Positions 21,088 through 32,675 are shown, counted from the stretch's first letter. The stretch is 64,000 nt of DNA from Chalciporus piperatus (GCA_038093975.1 JBBPTG010000137.1:1-64000), one strand, 5' to 3'. Numbers and translations are program-made. Notes: generated by a model from the letters alone, not told the origin.

Positions 21088-24000
21088 CTAACCCTGACAA
21101 TGATCTCTGAGCCTGGCATACATCCTTTTCTGTCTGTCTGCATATGCCCCGGCTCCCACCCTTCCCTGTTCTTTCGCATTGTTCCCTTTTTCGCTCCAAT
21201 CGCCTGCCTTATGAGCAAAGAAGTTTGCGGTCCAAACCTTTTCTTGAACCAAAAGCTCAGTTTCTTCTTTCCATCTATCTCTTTGGGCCTTTGCTCTGAG
21301 CCAATGCACCCGATAGACTAGCATAGAGATTCAGCCGAGCCGAGAAGCAGAGAAGCACTCTCACGTTCGGACATCCAGTTACTCATGACCACGTCCCTCG
21401 GTATATCCATGGTCCAGAACCAAGCGAGGGTATCATCTCGATGTCCACGAGCATTCGGATTGCTCACGGCCGTTGACACCTTCAAGTCTTTCTTGCTTAT
21501 CGGCCGATACTTCTCCAAGTCTTCCTGGCTAGCGTCCAAGTCTTGTAATGCTTTCCTGGCTGCTCGATAAATGGCCACATTCTTTTTCACTGTTTCCTCG
21601 ACCATGGTCACCCTTGACCATGCCCGTGTTGTCATGGTGTAACTCCCAGCATGCCTGACCTCGGTCCGAAAGAGGACTGCCTTGTCTGCCAGACCCAGAC
21701 GAATTTCATGGAGGGCGTCGTTTGCTTGGCCTATCCGCAACTGTTTCTCCTTGTCTGCCACATCCTGCAACCCATGCGCAGTGCAAAACTTCCAGCCGAG
21801 GGTCGATGGCAAAGGAACATCTGGAACGTCAGCCAATGCTCTATCTCTCTGATCTTCATCCTCCCAGAGTTCGTCATCGGCCGCATTGGTCGCTTCTTGC
21901 TCTAGATCGTTTTCCAGATCGCTTGACTCTCCCACATCCCCCCAGAATGTGGCTGTCTCTGTAATAAAAGCATGGATAAGCCCAGCCAATCTTTCCTTCT
22001 TTCGGGCGATCACCAATTGCTGTTGTTCAGTCGGCCGAATCGGAAGCCTGCGGCTCTCTGATGCCCAACCGAGTTTCATCTCCTGTAGCTGCATACCGCG
22101 TGCGATCAATGACACTGCCTGATTTCTGCCACCTTGACTACTCTGTAGCAGCTGAAGCTCGATTGCCTTGGCCGATGGTGCTGGGATTCCAATCAATTTG
22201 ATAGACTCTGTGCGGCTCAGTAGGACTGGCCACAAACCTTTTTTCAAATGCACCTCGTAGACGTCCATGGCCGTCGGGTCCTTCACTCTCTTTCTGTGAG
22301 CCTGATCTTCCAAAGCTTGCCACTCATTTCTTTCCGCCTCTGGAATGCCATCATCCAACTCTTGGAAAGCTTTCTCGGCTTCGACAAGCCCTTTGACTGC
22401 TTGCTTGTGTTTTCTCTTGAGACTCTGAGCTACAAATCCGAGGCGTTACACGATCTGTCATTACAGAATGCAGGTCACCCACCCATCCTTATCATTTTGA
22501 CAAAGTTGGAGTCGGCCATTTGGAAGTCCAGCAATTCCCGTCTGTGAGGGCTGCTCATTCCCCTTGTGGATGGGGACACAATGTTCAAGTTTGCCCATAA
22601 GGTTTCGATTATCTCCCCATCCACCCGCCCTGCCCCTCGAATAAAGTTGGGTGCGTATCTCTGGAAACATTCAGCCTGATGACCATGCACATGCCATATG
22701 CCTATCCCTGGCACCAACTCCACGGCCGATGGTATTTTGACATATTCGTTGCCCTTGAGCCGCAGCCTCAGCCGCTTCATGTATTGGCAATTGATGTCAT
22801 AGAAGAGGATCACCCTTGGAATGCCAGCCATGTTGTATTCCAACGCATGTGCCAATGCATAATCCATATTGACCTGCCTGTCATTGTGGTCAATGCATCC
22901 GTTTCTCGGCCGGCGGCCGAACTTGTTACCTCTCACCCTTCTGGAAGTCCACCACTGCATGGGGAATGAAGCATCCATGTCTGGCACACGCGCACCCCCC
23001 GATTCCTGTGGCCTCTAACTTTTGTCGGTTGGCATTGGCCTGGTTGACTGCTCGATGGTTGTTACAGTTCGACTTCTGCCCGACGCAGTCAGCAATGTCT
23101 TTGAAAGCCAAAATGTCAATACCTCGACGGGATGATTCGTGACTTCAAGGTACTCCTTGTATCTCTGGCTTTCTACCATAAACCCTGTCCCAGGCATCAG
23201 CCATACTTGGTCATCAGGCCTCTTGTCAGGCAAATGCTCCGCCTTGAAATTGCCGTCCATAACGATGGTTCGGGTGATCATCCACCTTTAGGATCATGAG
23301 ATGCTAGTGCATCGGTCAAGGTTGCTAATACACTCACGGAGCCACTCCCCCAACACAATTAATGTCCATGTTGATCCCTGGCTGAGGGCATGCCGGACAG
23401 AACAAAGCCAGAGCACCCAATCCAGGAGACCCCTTGGTATGCCCATATCCATTCCACTTGAGCAGCTTTAACAGCCTCCACAGCCGAGCGGCACGGATGA
23501 GCTCTCGATATCGGTTCTGTTATCACAATTAGCTCGGCTTCGGCTGAGCTTCGGCTGAGCAATAAAGCCACCCACAGGCACCAAATGTGGGAATGCATTG
23601 GATGTTATCCGCCGAATCTTGCTAAAGTAGTTCGAAGCAGAGGTGCCACATTCCAGATTGTCTCGGATGAAGTCGTCGAGCAGCCGAAAGGTAAATACAG
23701 TGCTCGGCTCTTTGATGGTGGAAGGTAAAAGCTGAGCCAGAAAGAGCTGTTTATGAGCTGCATCGGCCTCTGGACAGTTGCAAAATCTCATGTTCACATA
23801 GTGTACCCCAGATATATCTATGACCAGGAGAAAGCCTGGCTCGGCCGGAGGCTGTAAATGAGCCGGCCGATGGGCAACATCATCATCCTCCCAAGCCTCG
23901 TCCTCCAAGGTGACTGGAGGTAGAGGGGCAGTATGGGGACAAGGACTTCCTAAGTGTCCCAGATGGAGTTCCAACCCTGTCTGTGCGAATAGTCTGTCAT

Positions 24001-25089
24001 TGACCGATTTGTCAGTGCTTCAAATGACATACCCGATGGAGTGTGGATTCCTCAAAACAATCTCCGGTCCATTGTAACACCCTATGAAGAGGGTGTTGTT
24101 CGTGTTGCTTTTTGCAGCAACCTGTGCAGAAGACCGGTTGCATAAAACAGTCCTGGCACTTATACACTCCGTCTCCCTGACAGATCTTGCAAATTCTCTC
24201 AGCAGGCGCCTCCATATCCAGCCAAGCAGCAAGGTATTCATCTTTCATGTCCAGGGTGTTACGAACGCTCCATTCCTTATCCTAATCATCCCTACATTCC
24301 ATTACGCTTACTAGGTTTCTCTTCGTTTCTTGGACTTAGTCGTTTCACTTTCTCTTTTGTTATCTTATCTTATCGCATCACGTGACTTACTTACATAAGC
24401 TAGGTCTAGACCTTCGCTTACTAACTGATGACTCACCGCTCACTCATCAGCATCAGTCAGCATTACTCATCATATGACTCACGCTTACTCATTCCGCAGT
24501 AGAGTTAGTTACGCCATTGGCTAGTAGTCAGTATGAGTCATACCCAGTCACCTACGATAAGGTTTAGCCACAACATGTACAAACATTGACAATAGTATAT
24601 AAACCCGGGTCGACAAGCACTGGACTCCCCAGTCTTGTTCTCCTGGAGTTTCCTCATCGAACCTCAGCCAAGTTCATCGGCTCGCTATTGTCTAGTGTGA
24701 GTCTTAGCTCTTAGTTGAGTTGAGTCGTTTCACAGGGACTCCCTCAAATAATCGTTTTGGGTCTTATTCAAATACCCTCAGTCATTAAATCTGGGCACCC
24801 ACACAGTCGAGCATACCTTGGGTTTTGGTAGTTTCAAAGAAGGTAGAACATACTCTCCATCAGCTGCGTCATACATCCGATCAGCAGTGCTGGGTGTGAG
24901 GCCACGATCCAGTGGTGTTTCCAGTCTCGGCATCTGAGGTGATGATTGAGAGATAGCAGCCTTGTGTTTTTTGCTCTTGTGGCTTGGCGGGGTGAGCTTG
25001 ACCATCTTGATCTTTGATCCCTTCTTGAGAAACTTGACCTCTTGCACTGGGGTCCATGGTGTGGCCTTCTCGATCTTGGGCTTGACCAT
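21088..25089 (-). pseudogene. KDZ (Kyakuja-Dileera-Zisupton) transposase, interrupted by a solo LTR in exon 2
   Basis: DNA transposase with nine inferred exons from ATG 25089 to TAG 21088: 25089-24817, 24762-24738 plus 24256-24033, 23980-23576, 23516-23338, 23285-23123, 23075-22930, 22877-22483, 22429-21359 and 21317-21088. Leaving out the 476-bp LTR and one 5-bp repeat, the lengths sum to 3111 nt, a whole number of codons, about 1036 residues. Landmarks: an N-terminal cysteine cluster (CKICQGDGVYKCQDC), the CxC2-like segment with RFCNC, SNYFSKIRRITSNAFPH, first acid in VMDGNF, second in FYDINCQY, the inserted WHVHGH...C motif, and DGEIIETLW supplying the Glu. All three putative catalytic acids are kept. 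The LTR makes the present copy unlikely to give full-length protein unless it is spliced out. Confidence 0.85.
24257..24732 (+). repeat. Family C solo LTR inside KDZ exon 2
   Basis: 476 bp, TGTTACGAACGC...GAGTCGTTTCA, nearly identical to the LTR at 60538-61013. It is flanked by CAGGG on both sides (24252-24256 and 24733-24737). It contains a TATATAAA box, the AGTCTTGTTCT transcript-start candidate, TGACTCA/TGAGTCA motifs and CACGTGA. Near identity to the full element at the right end of the window suggests a recent insertion. Confidence 0.92.
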
Positions 25090-25524
25090 TGTACAATCGG
25101 ATACTTGGTGATAATGTTTGCCTCATTGGCAGGTTAGCATATGTCAGGCCACCCAGGGGCATAGGTGACAAGATGAACGGGCCGGAGCCTTGATCACTCG
25201 CGGAAGCATTTGTACATCAGAGCCATCAGATCCTTCCTCCGAACAACAGCCGCATGACATCGGATGCATTAGCCGATATCTTGACAGCTTCTTATCCGAC
25301 GTCATCAGGACGATGTAACATGCAGACATGGCTGAAAGGTGACAAGCGTCTGATTGACAGCTTCACACCCGACGTCCTCGGGCCTAGTTTAGATGTCTGA
25401 TAAATTGACCCAGAGCCGACATCATTGGGACCTATCACACCGAAGGAGCCAATGACCAGCAACGAAGGTTCCTGACTGCACTGACACCAGGATTTGTTTC
25501 TCTTGCACCTGAAGCAACAGAAAG
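25090..25524. promoter_or_regulatory. Divergent promoter region of KDZ transposase and accessory gene 2
   Basis: 435 bp lie between the transposase ATG (minus, 25089) and the accessory gene 2 ATG (plus, 25525). Most of it (25094-25524) is conserved in arm 1. No TATA box was picked out with confidence. Shared control of the two genes is an inference from spacing. Confidence 0.45.
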
Positions 25525-28232
25525 ATGGTCATGAAGTCTGCCACCCAAACGACGGCCAAACGTTCCTATGATAAGCAGGACCTTCCCTCCAGCGATCATG
25601 ACTCTGAGGAACCGGGTGATATAGACCACCCAGGTGACGGTAATATAGATTCTCTGGCAGAGGATGAATCCGAGGAAGAGAACCCTAACGAGGAGGATGT
25701 TGAGCAAGCAGAAGATGGGCCGAACCAGCCGAAGACACGGCCGACGGAATTTTCAGAGGAAGAGTTGGCTATTATGGCGGAGTTCGTCACGCCTTGGAAA
25801 AATTCAGAGAAGGCCAAGAAGGCGTCTATCATGAAGAATATGTGGGGCAGGTTAGCTGAGCTCGAGTCTGTCAAGGGTCTTGGACTTGAGGCTTTCAAAG
25901 ACCGCAAACATGTGAGCGAATCCAGTGTGTTAAGCCCTTAGATGCTGATTGCAATAATACACTAGCAATACACATTCTGGTTGTACAGCAAGTCTCGCAA
26001 ACGAGCCGAGGACAAGCCAAAGTATAGTCAGCGCTGGACGGTCCGCAAAGTCGTATCCCGAAGGAACAAAGAAGAGGTGATGACAATCATCGAACACGAG
26101 TTTCAGGAGAAGCGGGGGTCCCAGGGGATGATCAAGCATTGGCAGGCTGGCATCACTAAATTCCTGGAATCACTTTCCAAGGACGACAGGGAGCAACTAG
26201 AGGCTGAGGTCGAAGAATGGAATGCAGACAAGCCGTCGGCCGAAGTCCAAGCTGAGTAGGTCCTCTGACTGTCTGATTGATCGGCTGGTATTGACCTCTA
26301 TGGCTATGTCATCAGCAATGCATCGAAGAAAGCTCCAAACATGGTCCTTGCGTTTGCTAAGGATATGTGGAAGAACTGTGGAGCGCGGATCATGGTCATG
26401 AGTGCATGGAAGGACAAAGACGACGATGTCCTTATTTCTCAGTCAGTTAGCTTCATCGGCCGCTGTCGATCTCAAGCTAACCATACAATTCAGCTTCGAT
26501 TACAACGACGAGTTGGACAATGGCCCGCCGTTTGAACATTGGGACAGCATTCGCCCTAAATGGAACAAATGGGCCAACACAGCCTTTGGGGTGAACGACA
26601 GGCCAGCCGAAGAAGGGAGCGAAGATGAAGGGTCTTTGGAAGGCTTGCCGGTCATTACTAGGAAGAAGAAGAAGAATAGCGTTGAGGCGATGATAAAGTT
26701 GCTCAAACCTGATTGGACAGCGAATGAGCCTCCAATCATTCCTGATATCAAGCTGATGAACCTTGACCAGATGAAGGATGTGGTGCGAGCCTTCTTGACT
26801 GCTCATTACAGTGAGTCGGCCGATGTTGACTAGATCTCGGCTGAGCAGGTCGACAGGACTAGAGTCGGGTAGCCACAAGGCCAAGGTCCCATTTGGCGAG
26901 GTGGCTAAACGACAAGCCGCCTTCATCCATGCGGACTATCTGCCGAAAGGGTTTGTGATGATTGATCCATCGAAGATGAGGCAAAAGCAAGTCGAAAGCT
27001 TGCTTAGTTTCTGGCAGAGCAGACAGCAGGCCAGGAAGGTGCCGATATTTGCTTGGAGTCAGGTGGGAGGGGCGAAAGGGGGATTCCAGGTAACACATGA
27101 CCAGAGCAAACGGCTAGACAAGAGCAAACGGCTCCAGAGTCGTCAGAGAGCTCCCTCGCCAGAACTCACTGACAATGAATTTGTCTCTGTGCAGACTCCC
27201 AAGGGAAAGGGGAAAGGGAAAGCACAAGAGGTACCCATCATGTCTGATGTGTCATTGGCCGAGGAGGATGAAGACAATGAAATGGGGGACTACAGTGGGT
27301 CCATGCAGCATCGGCATTGATGAGAGCATGCTAATCGGCCGACAGATTTGCCAGCTTTCGATCAACATCGTACTGCATCCCGAAAGACCCCAGCCCCTTC
27401 CAGCTGGCATGATGTCAGAACCAAACAAGGTGAACCGTCCAAGGTTTACAAGGAACAGTCAGCATCCAAGGAGAAAACGTCTCAGGGGACTGACAAGGTA
27501 ATACATAACAACTTTATCTTTGCTCATAAAGTCTAACTCAGAGTCCCAGCCGAAGCCGAAGCCGAAGCCGAAGCCACAGCCGAAGCTACAGCCTCAGCCA
27601 TTGGAGCCTAAGTCTAAGGCTAAGCCCCAGCCTCCTAAGCCAAGGGTCCAGGAGAAAGGTTCGAAGGGCCGTAGAGAGAACAAACGTCCTCTGACTGAAG
27701 AGGATGGTTCAGTCCCTGATCTGTCAAGCAATGATAGGATCTCCAAGAGAGTTCGCAGAGAGAAGGATTCAAGGCAGCCGGCCGAAACCAAGGCTGACAA
27801 GCAGCCGGCCGCAATCAAGGCTGACAAGGTAAGTGGACATATGTGTATATTGAGCTTGACTGACAAATGACAATGTGACCCAGGGTGCCACCGATGACAG
27901 GAAGGAGAAAACTTCAACAAAGGGTAGGAAGAATAAACGTCCTCTGACTGAAGAGGATGGTTCAGCCGCCGATTCGCCGGCCGATGACAGGCCCACCAAG
28001 AGAGTTCGCAAAGAGAAGGATTCAAGGCAGCCGGCCGAGGCCAAGGCTGACAAGGTCAATGCATATATGTGTATATTGAGCTTGACTGACAAATGACGAT
28101 TTGATCCAGGGTGCGGCCGATGAAACATTCCATAAAGTCCCTGAGGCATCGGCTCGCAGGTCAGGTAGACCAAGGAAGACTCCAGCTCGCAAGGACGATG
28201 GTGTAGTAACACCTACCAAAAAGAGACCCTAA
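25525..28232 (+). CDS. KDZ accessory gene 2, arm 2 copy: acidic N-terminus, repeated basic exons, AT-hook
   Basis: Plus-strand counterpart of 7561-10235, from MVMKSATQTTAKRSYDK to a stop at 28230-28232. Short GT-AG introns include one of 38 bp near 26812-26852: read through, it appears to contain a stop (TAG), but splicing joins FLTAHY to RSTGLESGSHKAK. The C-terminal half has a longer Lys-Pro repeat than arm 1 (QPKPKPKPKPQPK), two related exons with RPLTEEDGS and KRVR-EKDSRQPAE motifs, each followed by a nearly identical intron (GTAAGTGGACATATG and GTCAATGCATATATG starts), and a final AT-hook (GRPRKTPAR). No disabling change was recognised. Function unknown. It is divergent from the transposase and convergent with accessory gene 1. 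Confidence 0.68.
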
Positions 28233-28354
28233 TCTAGGTTTCTTTCTTTCGGACTTGACTGCTTAAGTAGGCGGTTTGAATGGATTGCAAAGAAAAGACT
28301 CTATTGCGATGTATATACGGTACAAGATAACGATGATATACATGGGCCCTGCCC

Positions 28355-30446
28355 TCACTCCTCAGTGTCCATCGGCTCTGATTCATCATCCCCTGAGGGA
28401 GCCTTGTCAGTGGTATCATGATCTTCGCCCAATGGGCCGTCAGCTGACTCGGCGGCCGGACTGGACGGCTGGGACGGGTATTCGAACAAAGCCTGCATGG
28501 CTGTACCCATGTCAGGCTCTGTGTGGGTGTCGGCCGGCGGTGCGGCTGTCCCTTGGTCACTAGATTCAATGAGTGGCCTTGAGTCCAGGGTCGGGTCGGC
28601 CTCCAAAGTGACTGTGCTGGCCTCAGCGACGATCTCGGGCGCAGGGAGGTGTGCAGCCACTGAGGGCGAGCGCGACACAGCGGATCGTGGGGGAGCCGAA
28701 GCCGAGGGGGAGCCGAAGCCGAGGGGGAGCAAAGGGGGAGAGAGGCAGAGGGAGATGGGCGAGGTTGCCAGACAAACGACGCGGCCGGTGATGGGCGATG
28801 ATCGACGGCTTGTACTTGCCTGACCGTTTCCAACACCCTCGACATCCCGCTGACCTGCTGGGAGACCACCGAAAGCCCTGACTCCAGCTTGGAGAAGCGA
28901 GCCTCCATTTGGTCGAAGCGAGCGGCCGAGGGATGGATGGCGCCCTCCAGCCTCAGAGCGTAATCCCTCCATTCGGCATAGTCGGTCGACTCGGTCGAAG
29001 GACGAGAGACCGCCAAGACACCTGGAAGGTGTCCTTGCTCTCTGACGACCTTCGAGATCACCTGCCGGAAGGTCGGGACCTCGACCACTGGGGCTGGTAG
29101 ACTATGTTAATGTCACATAGAGACCTGAATGACCTATGAACTCACTTGGCTTCACCTTCTTCGCCTTCGGCTCCTCTGATGCCGACTGAGCCCTTGGTCT
29201 CTTCTTCATTGTGCTCCGGCCGGCCTGCCCTTTGTCTTCCAGCCGCTTGGTCTGCTCCATGGCCAATGGGTCGTCGGAGTCGTCGTCCTCAGGAGCCGCT
29301 GTCTCCTTGCCTTTCCCCTTGCCTGTTGCCACCCTCGTTTGGCGAGTGCTCTTCGGCCTGGTGGAGGGGCCTGGGGTGGCAGGCAAATCCGTCCCTGCGG
29401 CCGAAGCCGCGCGTCTTGGATGGGCCGTTGTGAGCGAACACTTCTGCTTTCCCTGAAAACAGGGAAGGCAGGCGTTGCGGCTCACTTCAGGATGCGGAAT
29501 GCAGTCCCGACCCATGGTGACACACCGGTCACATGGAGAGCGTTCTGGGGGAGGGGGTAGAACGGAGCCGCTGCCTGAGGCGGCAGCAGCCAAGGCGGGG
29601 GAGGGATGGGACGGGCCGGGTTGAGAGTTTTTGGCTCGTTCGGCCTTGTTACGTTCCTGCTGAGCCTTTGTTTGCATCATAGGCAGGTGGCGGCGGGGGC
29701 GAGACGGTGTCTTTGGGGTTGGGGCTGGGAGACGAGCCGGGTTGGGTGCTTGCGGTGGTGGGCGTTGAGGCTGCACGACGATCGAAGGGAGGGAGGGAAG
29801 CGATGGGCCCGATGGTGCTGACGCTTTGGTGTGTTTCGGGCGAGGCCTCGAGGACTTTGAAGGGACCGGCCGCTCTATTGGGTCATCTTCTTGCTCCTCG
29901 GCCTCATCCGACTCGACCACAATAGCCCTCTGTTTACCCTTTCCTTGACGAGCTGGCGGCGGCGAGGTGATGCGAGGAGCCGTCGAAGACAGGGCGGTAG
30001 GCAACTCAGCAGTGGCAGGGGGGGGCGTTGTCGAGTGAGTGGCCTCAGATGGCCAGTACCAGTGGTGGAACTGGATGGAGTCGCCAGGATGGAGGATGGA
30101 CTCCCATACCGGCCAACTGTTGACGTTGGTCCGGCTGGGGATCCTGATGTCGGCAGCGATGACGATGGGAGGGATGATGGTTGCAGCCTCAGCCATTGGG
30201 CGAAAACGATGCTGTGGGGAGTGAGAAAGTGAGCATAGGGTAGGGTAGGAGGGAGTAGTCTGGACGCACCAATGCCGCCCTCATGGAATCCACTCTCCTC
30301 TCCCAGTCTTGGGTGCGAGCCTCCAACTCCGAGCTTGACAGGCGGCTCCCTCGGCCTTCGCCACTTTGAATGATAGCCTCAATTGTGATCTTCAGGAACT
30401 CGGCGAGAGCTTGAGCGGAGTTGTTGGCTTGCTGAGTAGACATCAT
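28355..30446 (-). pseudogene. KDZ accessory gene 1, arm 2 copy: Zn2Cys6-like cluster (frameshift in exon 3)
   Basis: Exon 1 30446-30270 (tandem ATG start), exon 2 30211-29146, and exon 3 from 29093. Exon 2 is fully open here, unlike arm 1: a Pro-rich region, then a six-cysteine cluster spaced C-X2-C-X6-C-X10-C-X2-C-X6-C, then a basic tail (KKRPRAQSASEEPKAKKVK). In exon 3 the coiled-coil part is intact, but a 17-bp tandem duplication (GGCTTCGGCTCCCCCTC type unit, about 28690-28725) shifts the frame relative to arm 1; the ancestral tail (SEPMDTEE) ends in another frame at 28355. So each arm copy carries a different frame-changing lesion. The role is probably nucleic-acid binding, inferred from the cluster only. 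Confidence 0.65.
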
Positions 30447-30520
30447 GGTTGTATGGATGATGAGTAGAGAAGAAGTGACGAGCAGGGTGTTAGGGAGGCG
30501 AGATGAAATGAAGTGTTCAA

Positions 30521-31078
30521 TGAAACGACTCAACTCAACTAAGAGCTAAGACTCACACTAGACAATAGCGAGCCGATGAACTTGGCTGAGGTTCGATGAG
30601 GAAACTCCAGGAGAACAAGACTGGAGAGCCAGTGCTTGTCAACCCGGGTTTATATACTATTGACAGTGTTTGTACATGTTGTGGCTAAACCTTAACTATA
30701 TGACTAGTAAACCTTAACTATATAACTAGGTATGACTAGATATGAGTCATGGCGAGTAACAGCCAATAGCGTATATGACTAGGAAGCGAGATGAGTCAGC
30801 GTGAGTCAGTATGAGTCACGGTGAGTCATAATGAGTCAATAAGAGTCTGAGTCATGGTGACTCGGTATGAGTCATGGACAGTGGGGAAAGTGCACAGCCA
30901 CGCACAGCCACGTTACGTAAGCGAAAGGCTAGACCTAGCTGATGTCAGCAGGTCACGTGATGTGATCTTGATAAGATAAGATAACAGAAAAGGGAGAGAA
31001 AGCGACTAAGTCCAAAAGTGAAAGAGAAACGTAGTAAGTGTAGGAAAGACTAGGATAAGGAACTGAGCGTTCGTAACA
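30521..31078 (-). repeat. Family C solo LTR, long variant, with 5-bp target duplication
   Basis: 558 bp, TGTTACGAACGC...GAGTCGTTTCA on the minus strand, flanked by TTCAA on both sides (30516-30520 and 31079-31083). Arm 1 has the unfilled site near 5285-5295, proving the insertion came after the two arms separated. It is 82 bp longer than the other family C LTRs, and the extra length lies in a block rich in TGAGTCA. Confidence 0.93.
30735..30880. promoter_or_regulatory. Cluster of eight TGAGTCA sites in the family C LTR
   Basis: Eight perfect TGAGTCA heptamers lie within about 135 bp. Five of them (30792, 30802, 30812, 30822 and 30832) are spaced exactly 10 bp apart. TGA[C/G]TCA is the binding site of Gcn4/AP-1 type bZIP factors. 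The shorter LTRs at 24257 and 60538 have three. It sits upstream of the LTR TATA box, where an enhancer would act. Confidence 0.6.
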
Positions 31079-31305
31079 TTCAAAGGTTGTGGATGAGTGA
31101 CGGCCGAGAATAAAAGCTATAGAAAGTGACGTAATGTGTTTGTCCAAGTTGGGTGAGCGGAGCTGGAAATGTACTTGCATTCTCATAGGGAGCAGGTGAC
31201 ATGGGAAACTGGAGTCTCGGGTGCTGTTGATCCGATTGATCTGATTAGGCTCAGCCGATGGGTTCTATCTCCCCTGGTCTGTCCTTGACTATTTTGCAAC
31301 ATACA

Positions 31306-32659
31306 CATGGCACCAAAGCAAGTAAGATTCGCAGGTAAGTTGTCAGCCGAAAATCATCTTAGGAACGCTGACCCCTGAGTGACTTAGGATTTGACAATGA
31401 CACAGAGCCGGAATCCAGCGAAGACGACAGAATGGCAACTTCAAGCGAATCATCATCGGCCGGCGCAGACACAAGAATGTCTGCAGATTCTCTGAGGGAT
31501 TCACAACCAATCATAGCCAATATCTCTGACAGTGAAGGTGGTGATTCTTCTTCAGGTATGTCAGAGGAAATGTTGGGAGGGATTCAGATGACATTCCCTA
31601 GACAGAAGATAGCACGGCCGCAGGAATGCCAAGAACAGAGTTCACATTCCGCATGCCACCTTTGAGGCAACAGGATTCATCGGCTGCTGGTAAGAGCTTC
31701 AATGGCCGTTCTTTGGCAAGTTGGCCTGATCGCCCGAACAGCCGAGGTCAATGAATCCGTTTCAGAGACCTTCGGTCGTATCAGAGAACATGCGCTGCAA
31801 GATTTGCCAGCAGACGGCCCCAGAGATGGCTTCCCCTTGAGCTGGTTTTTGGAGGTCCCCAGAATGCCTTTGTGGAATCACATCGTATCGGCCGAGAGAA
31901 CCGTTCGAATCCTTTTGGGTAATGGCTCCGAGGAGGATATCAGGACAGTCCGTGCCGACGCAGCAAGGGTGGCCGAATGGTTTCAACAGAGGTCAGCCGA
32001 ATCAGGGGCAACGTATCAAACCAGGGGCCAGAGGATGTGGGCCGAAATGGCCCAGAACTCATCGATTATCAACGCGGCTTTCATGACACATTTTCTTACC
32101 TTGTCAGGCCGTGATCCAGCCGAGGCCGATGAGCAGGATATTGCATCGGCTGACATCCCAGCTATCATGTCGTCGAATGATCGGAGGGAAAACGAAAATA
32201 GACTTCTGGACGAGCTGGACCTGCGTAAGTACCTCGTGGCATCCTATGAGGGCAGAAGAATTCATTGGATTGCAGCCCATGACTGGCAAGGTAGAAATCC
32301 TGAGGACATGGCGACAGGAAATACACCATTCACAGGGACGTTTGATCACTGTGAGTGGTTTTCATGATTATGGCATGGAATACATTGATGATAACGTCGT
32401 CGGCCGCAATCCAGTGGAGCAAGCAATCAACTGGGCCAACAGACAATTGGCCCAAGGGCTGCGCAGAGAACACCAGCCTCCAGAGGGATCAGCCGCCGAA
32501 GAACAGGCCAGAAATGATGATGCCACACTGATGGCCCTATCTTGGATCATGTTTGAACACTTAGAATTTCTGGCCTACACTCGTAGGCAACACATATTCC
32601 ATATGATTTCTTTGCTACGTCAGATGGACATGTTGGAGAGGCTGAGGAATGTAATGTAG
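31306..32659 (+). CDS. KDZ accessory gene 3, unknown
   Basis: Plus-strand gene with several short introns. It starts at MAPKQVRFAG (31306), has an intron to about 31387, an acidic Ser-rich stretch (ISDSEGGDSSS), an intron near 31558-31607, an exon with FRMPPLRQQDSSAA, then a helical main exon (IARTAEVNESVSETFGRI ... AERTVRILLGNGSEEDIRT ... ANSSIINAAF-type segments) to about 32222. A further GTAAGT...TTGCAG intron leads into the last exon (DYGMEYIDDNVVGRNPVEQ ... QIFHMISLL-type) with a stop at 32659. The joins are consistent but not tested. No known domain was recognised; the chain is Ala/Glu/Arg-rich and mostly helical. It faces accessory gene 1 head-to-head across a promoter that now holds the long LTR. 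In arm 1 the equivalent start codon abuts the family-A Ty3 element. Confidence 0.6.
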
Positions 32660-32675
32660 TGTAGGCCATATAATA

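Larger units (their letters stand above)
25094..31310. repeat. Arm 2: KDZ accessory block (inverted partner of arm 1)
   Basis: Reverse complement of 5058-10667 with scattered substitutions, small length changes in homopolymers and short tandem units, and one 558-bp LTR insertion (30521-31078) that arm 1 lacks. Arm 1 shows the empty site of that LTR. Confidence 0.85.

Noticed and set aside
26812..26852. Apparent nonsense TAG in accessory gene 2, arm 2
   Set aside because: It falls inside a 38-bp GTGAGT...CAG intron. Splicing moves to the frame that continues in both arms.
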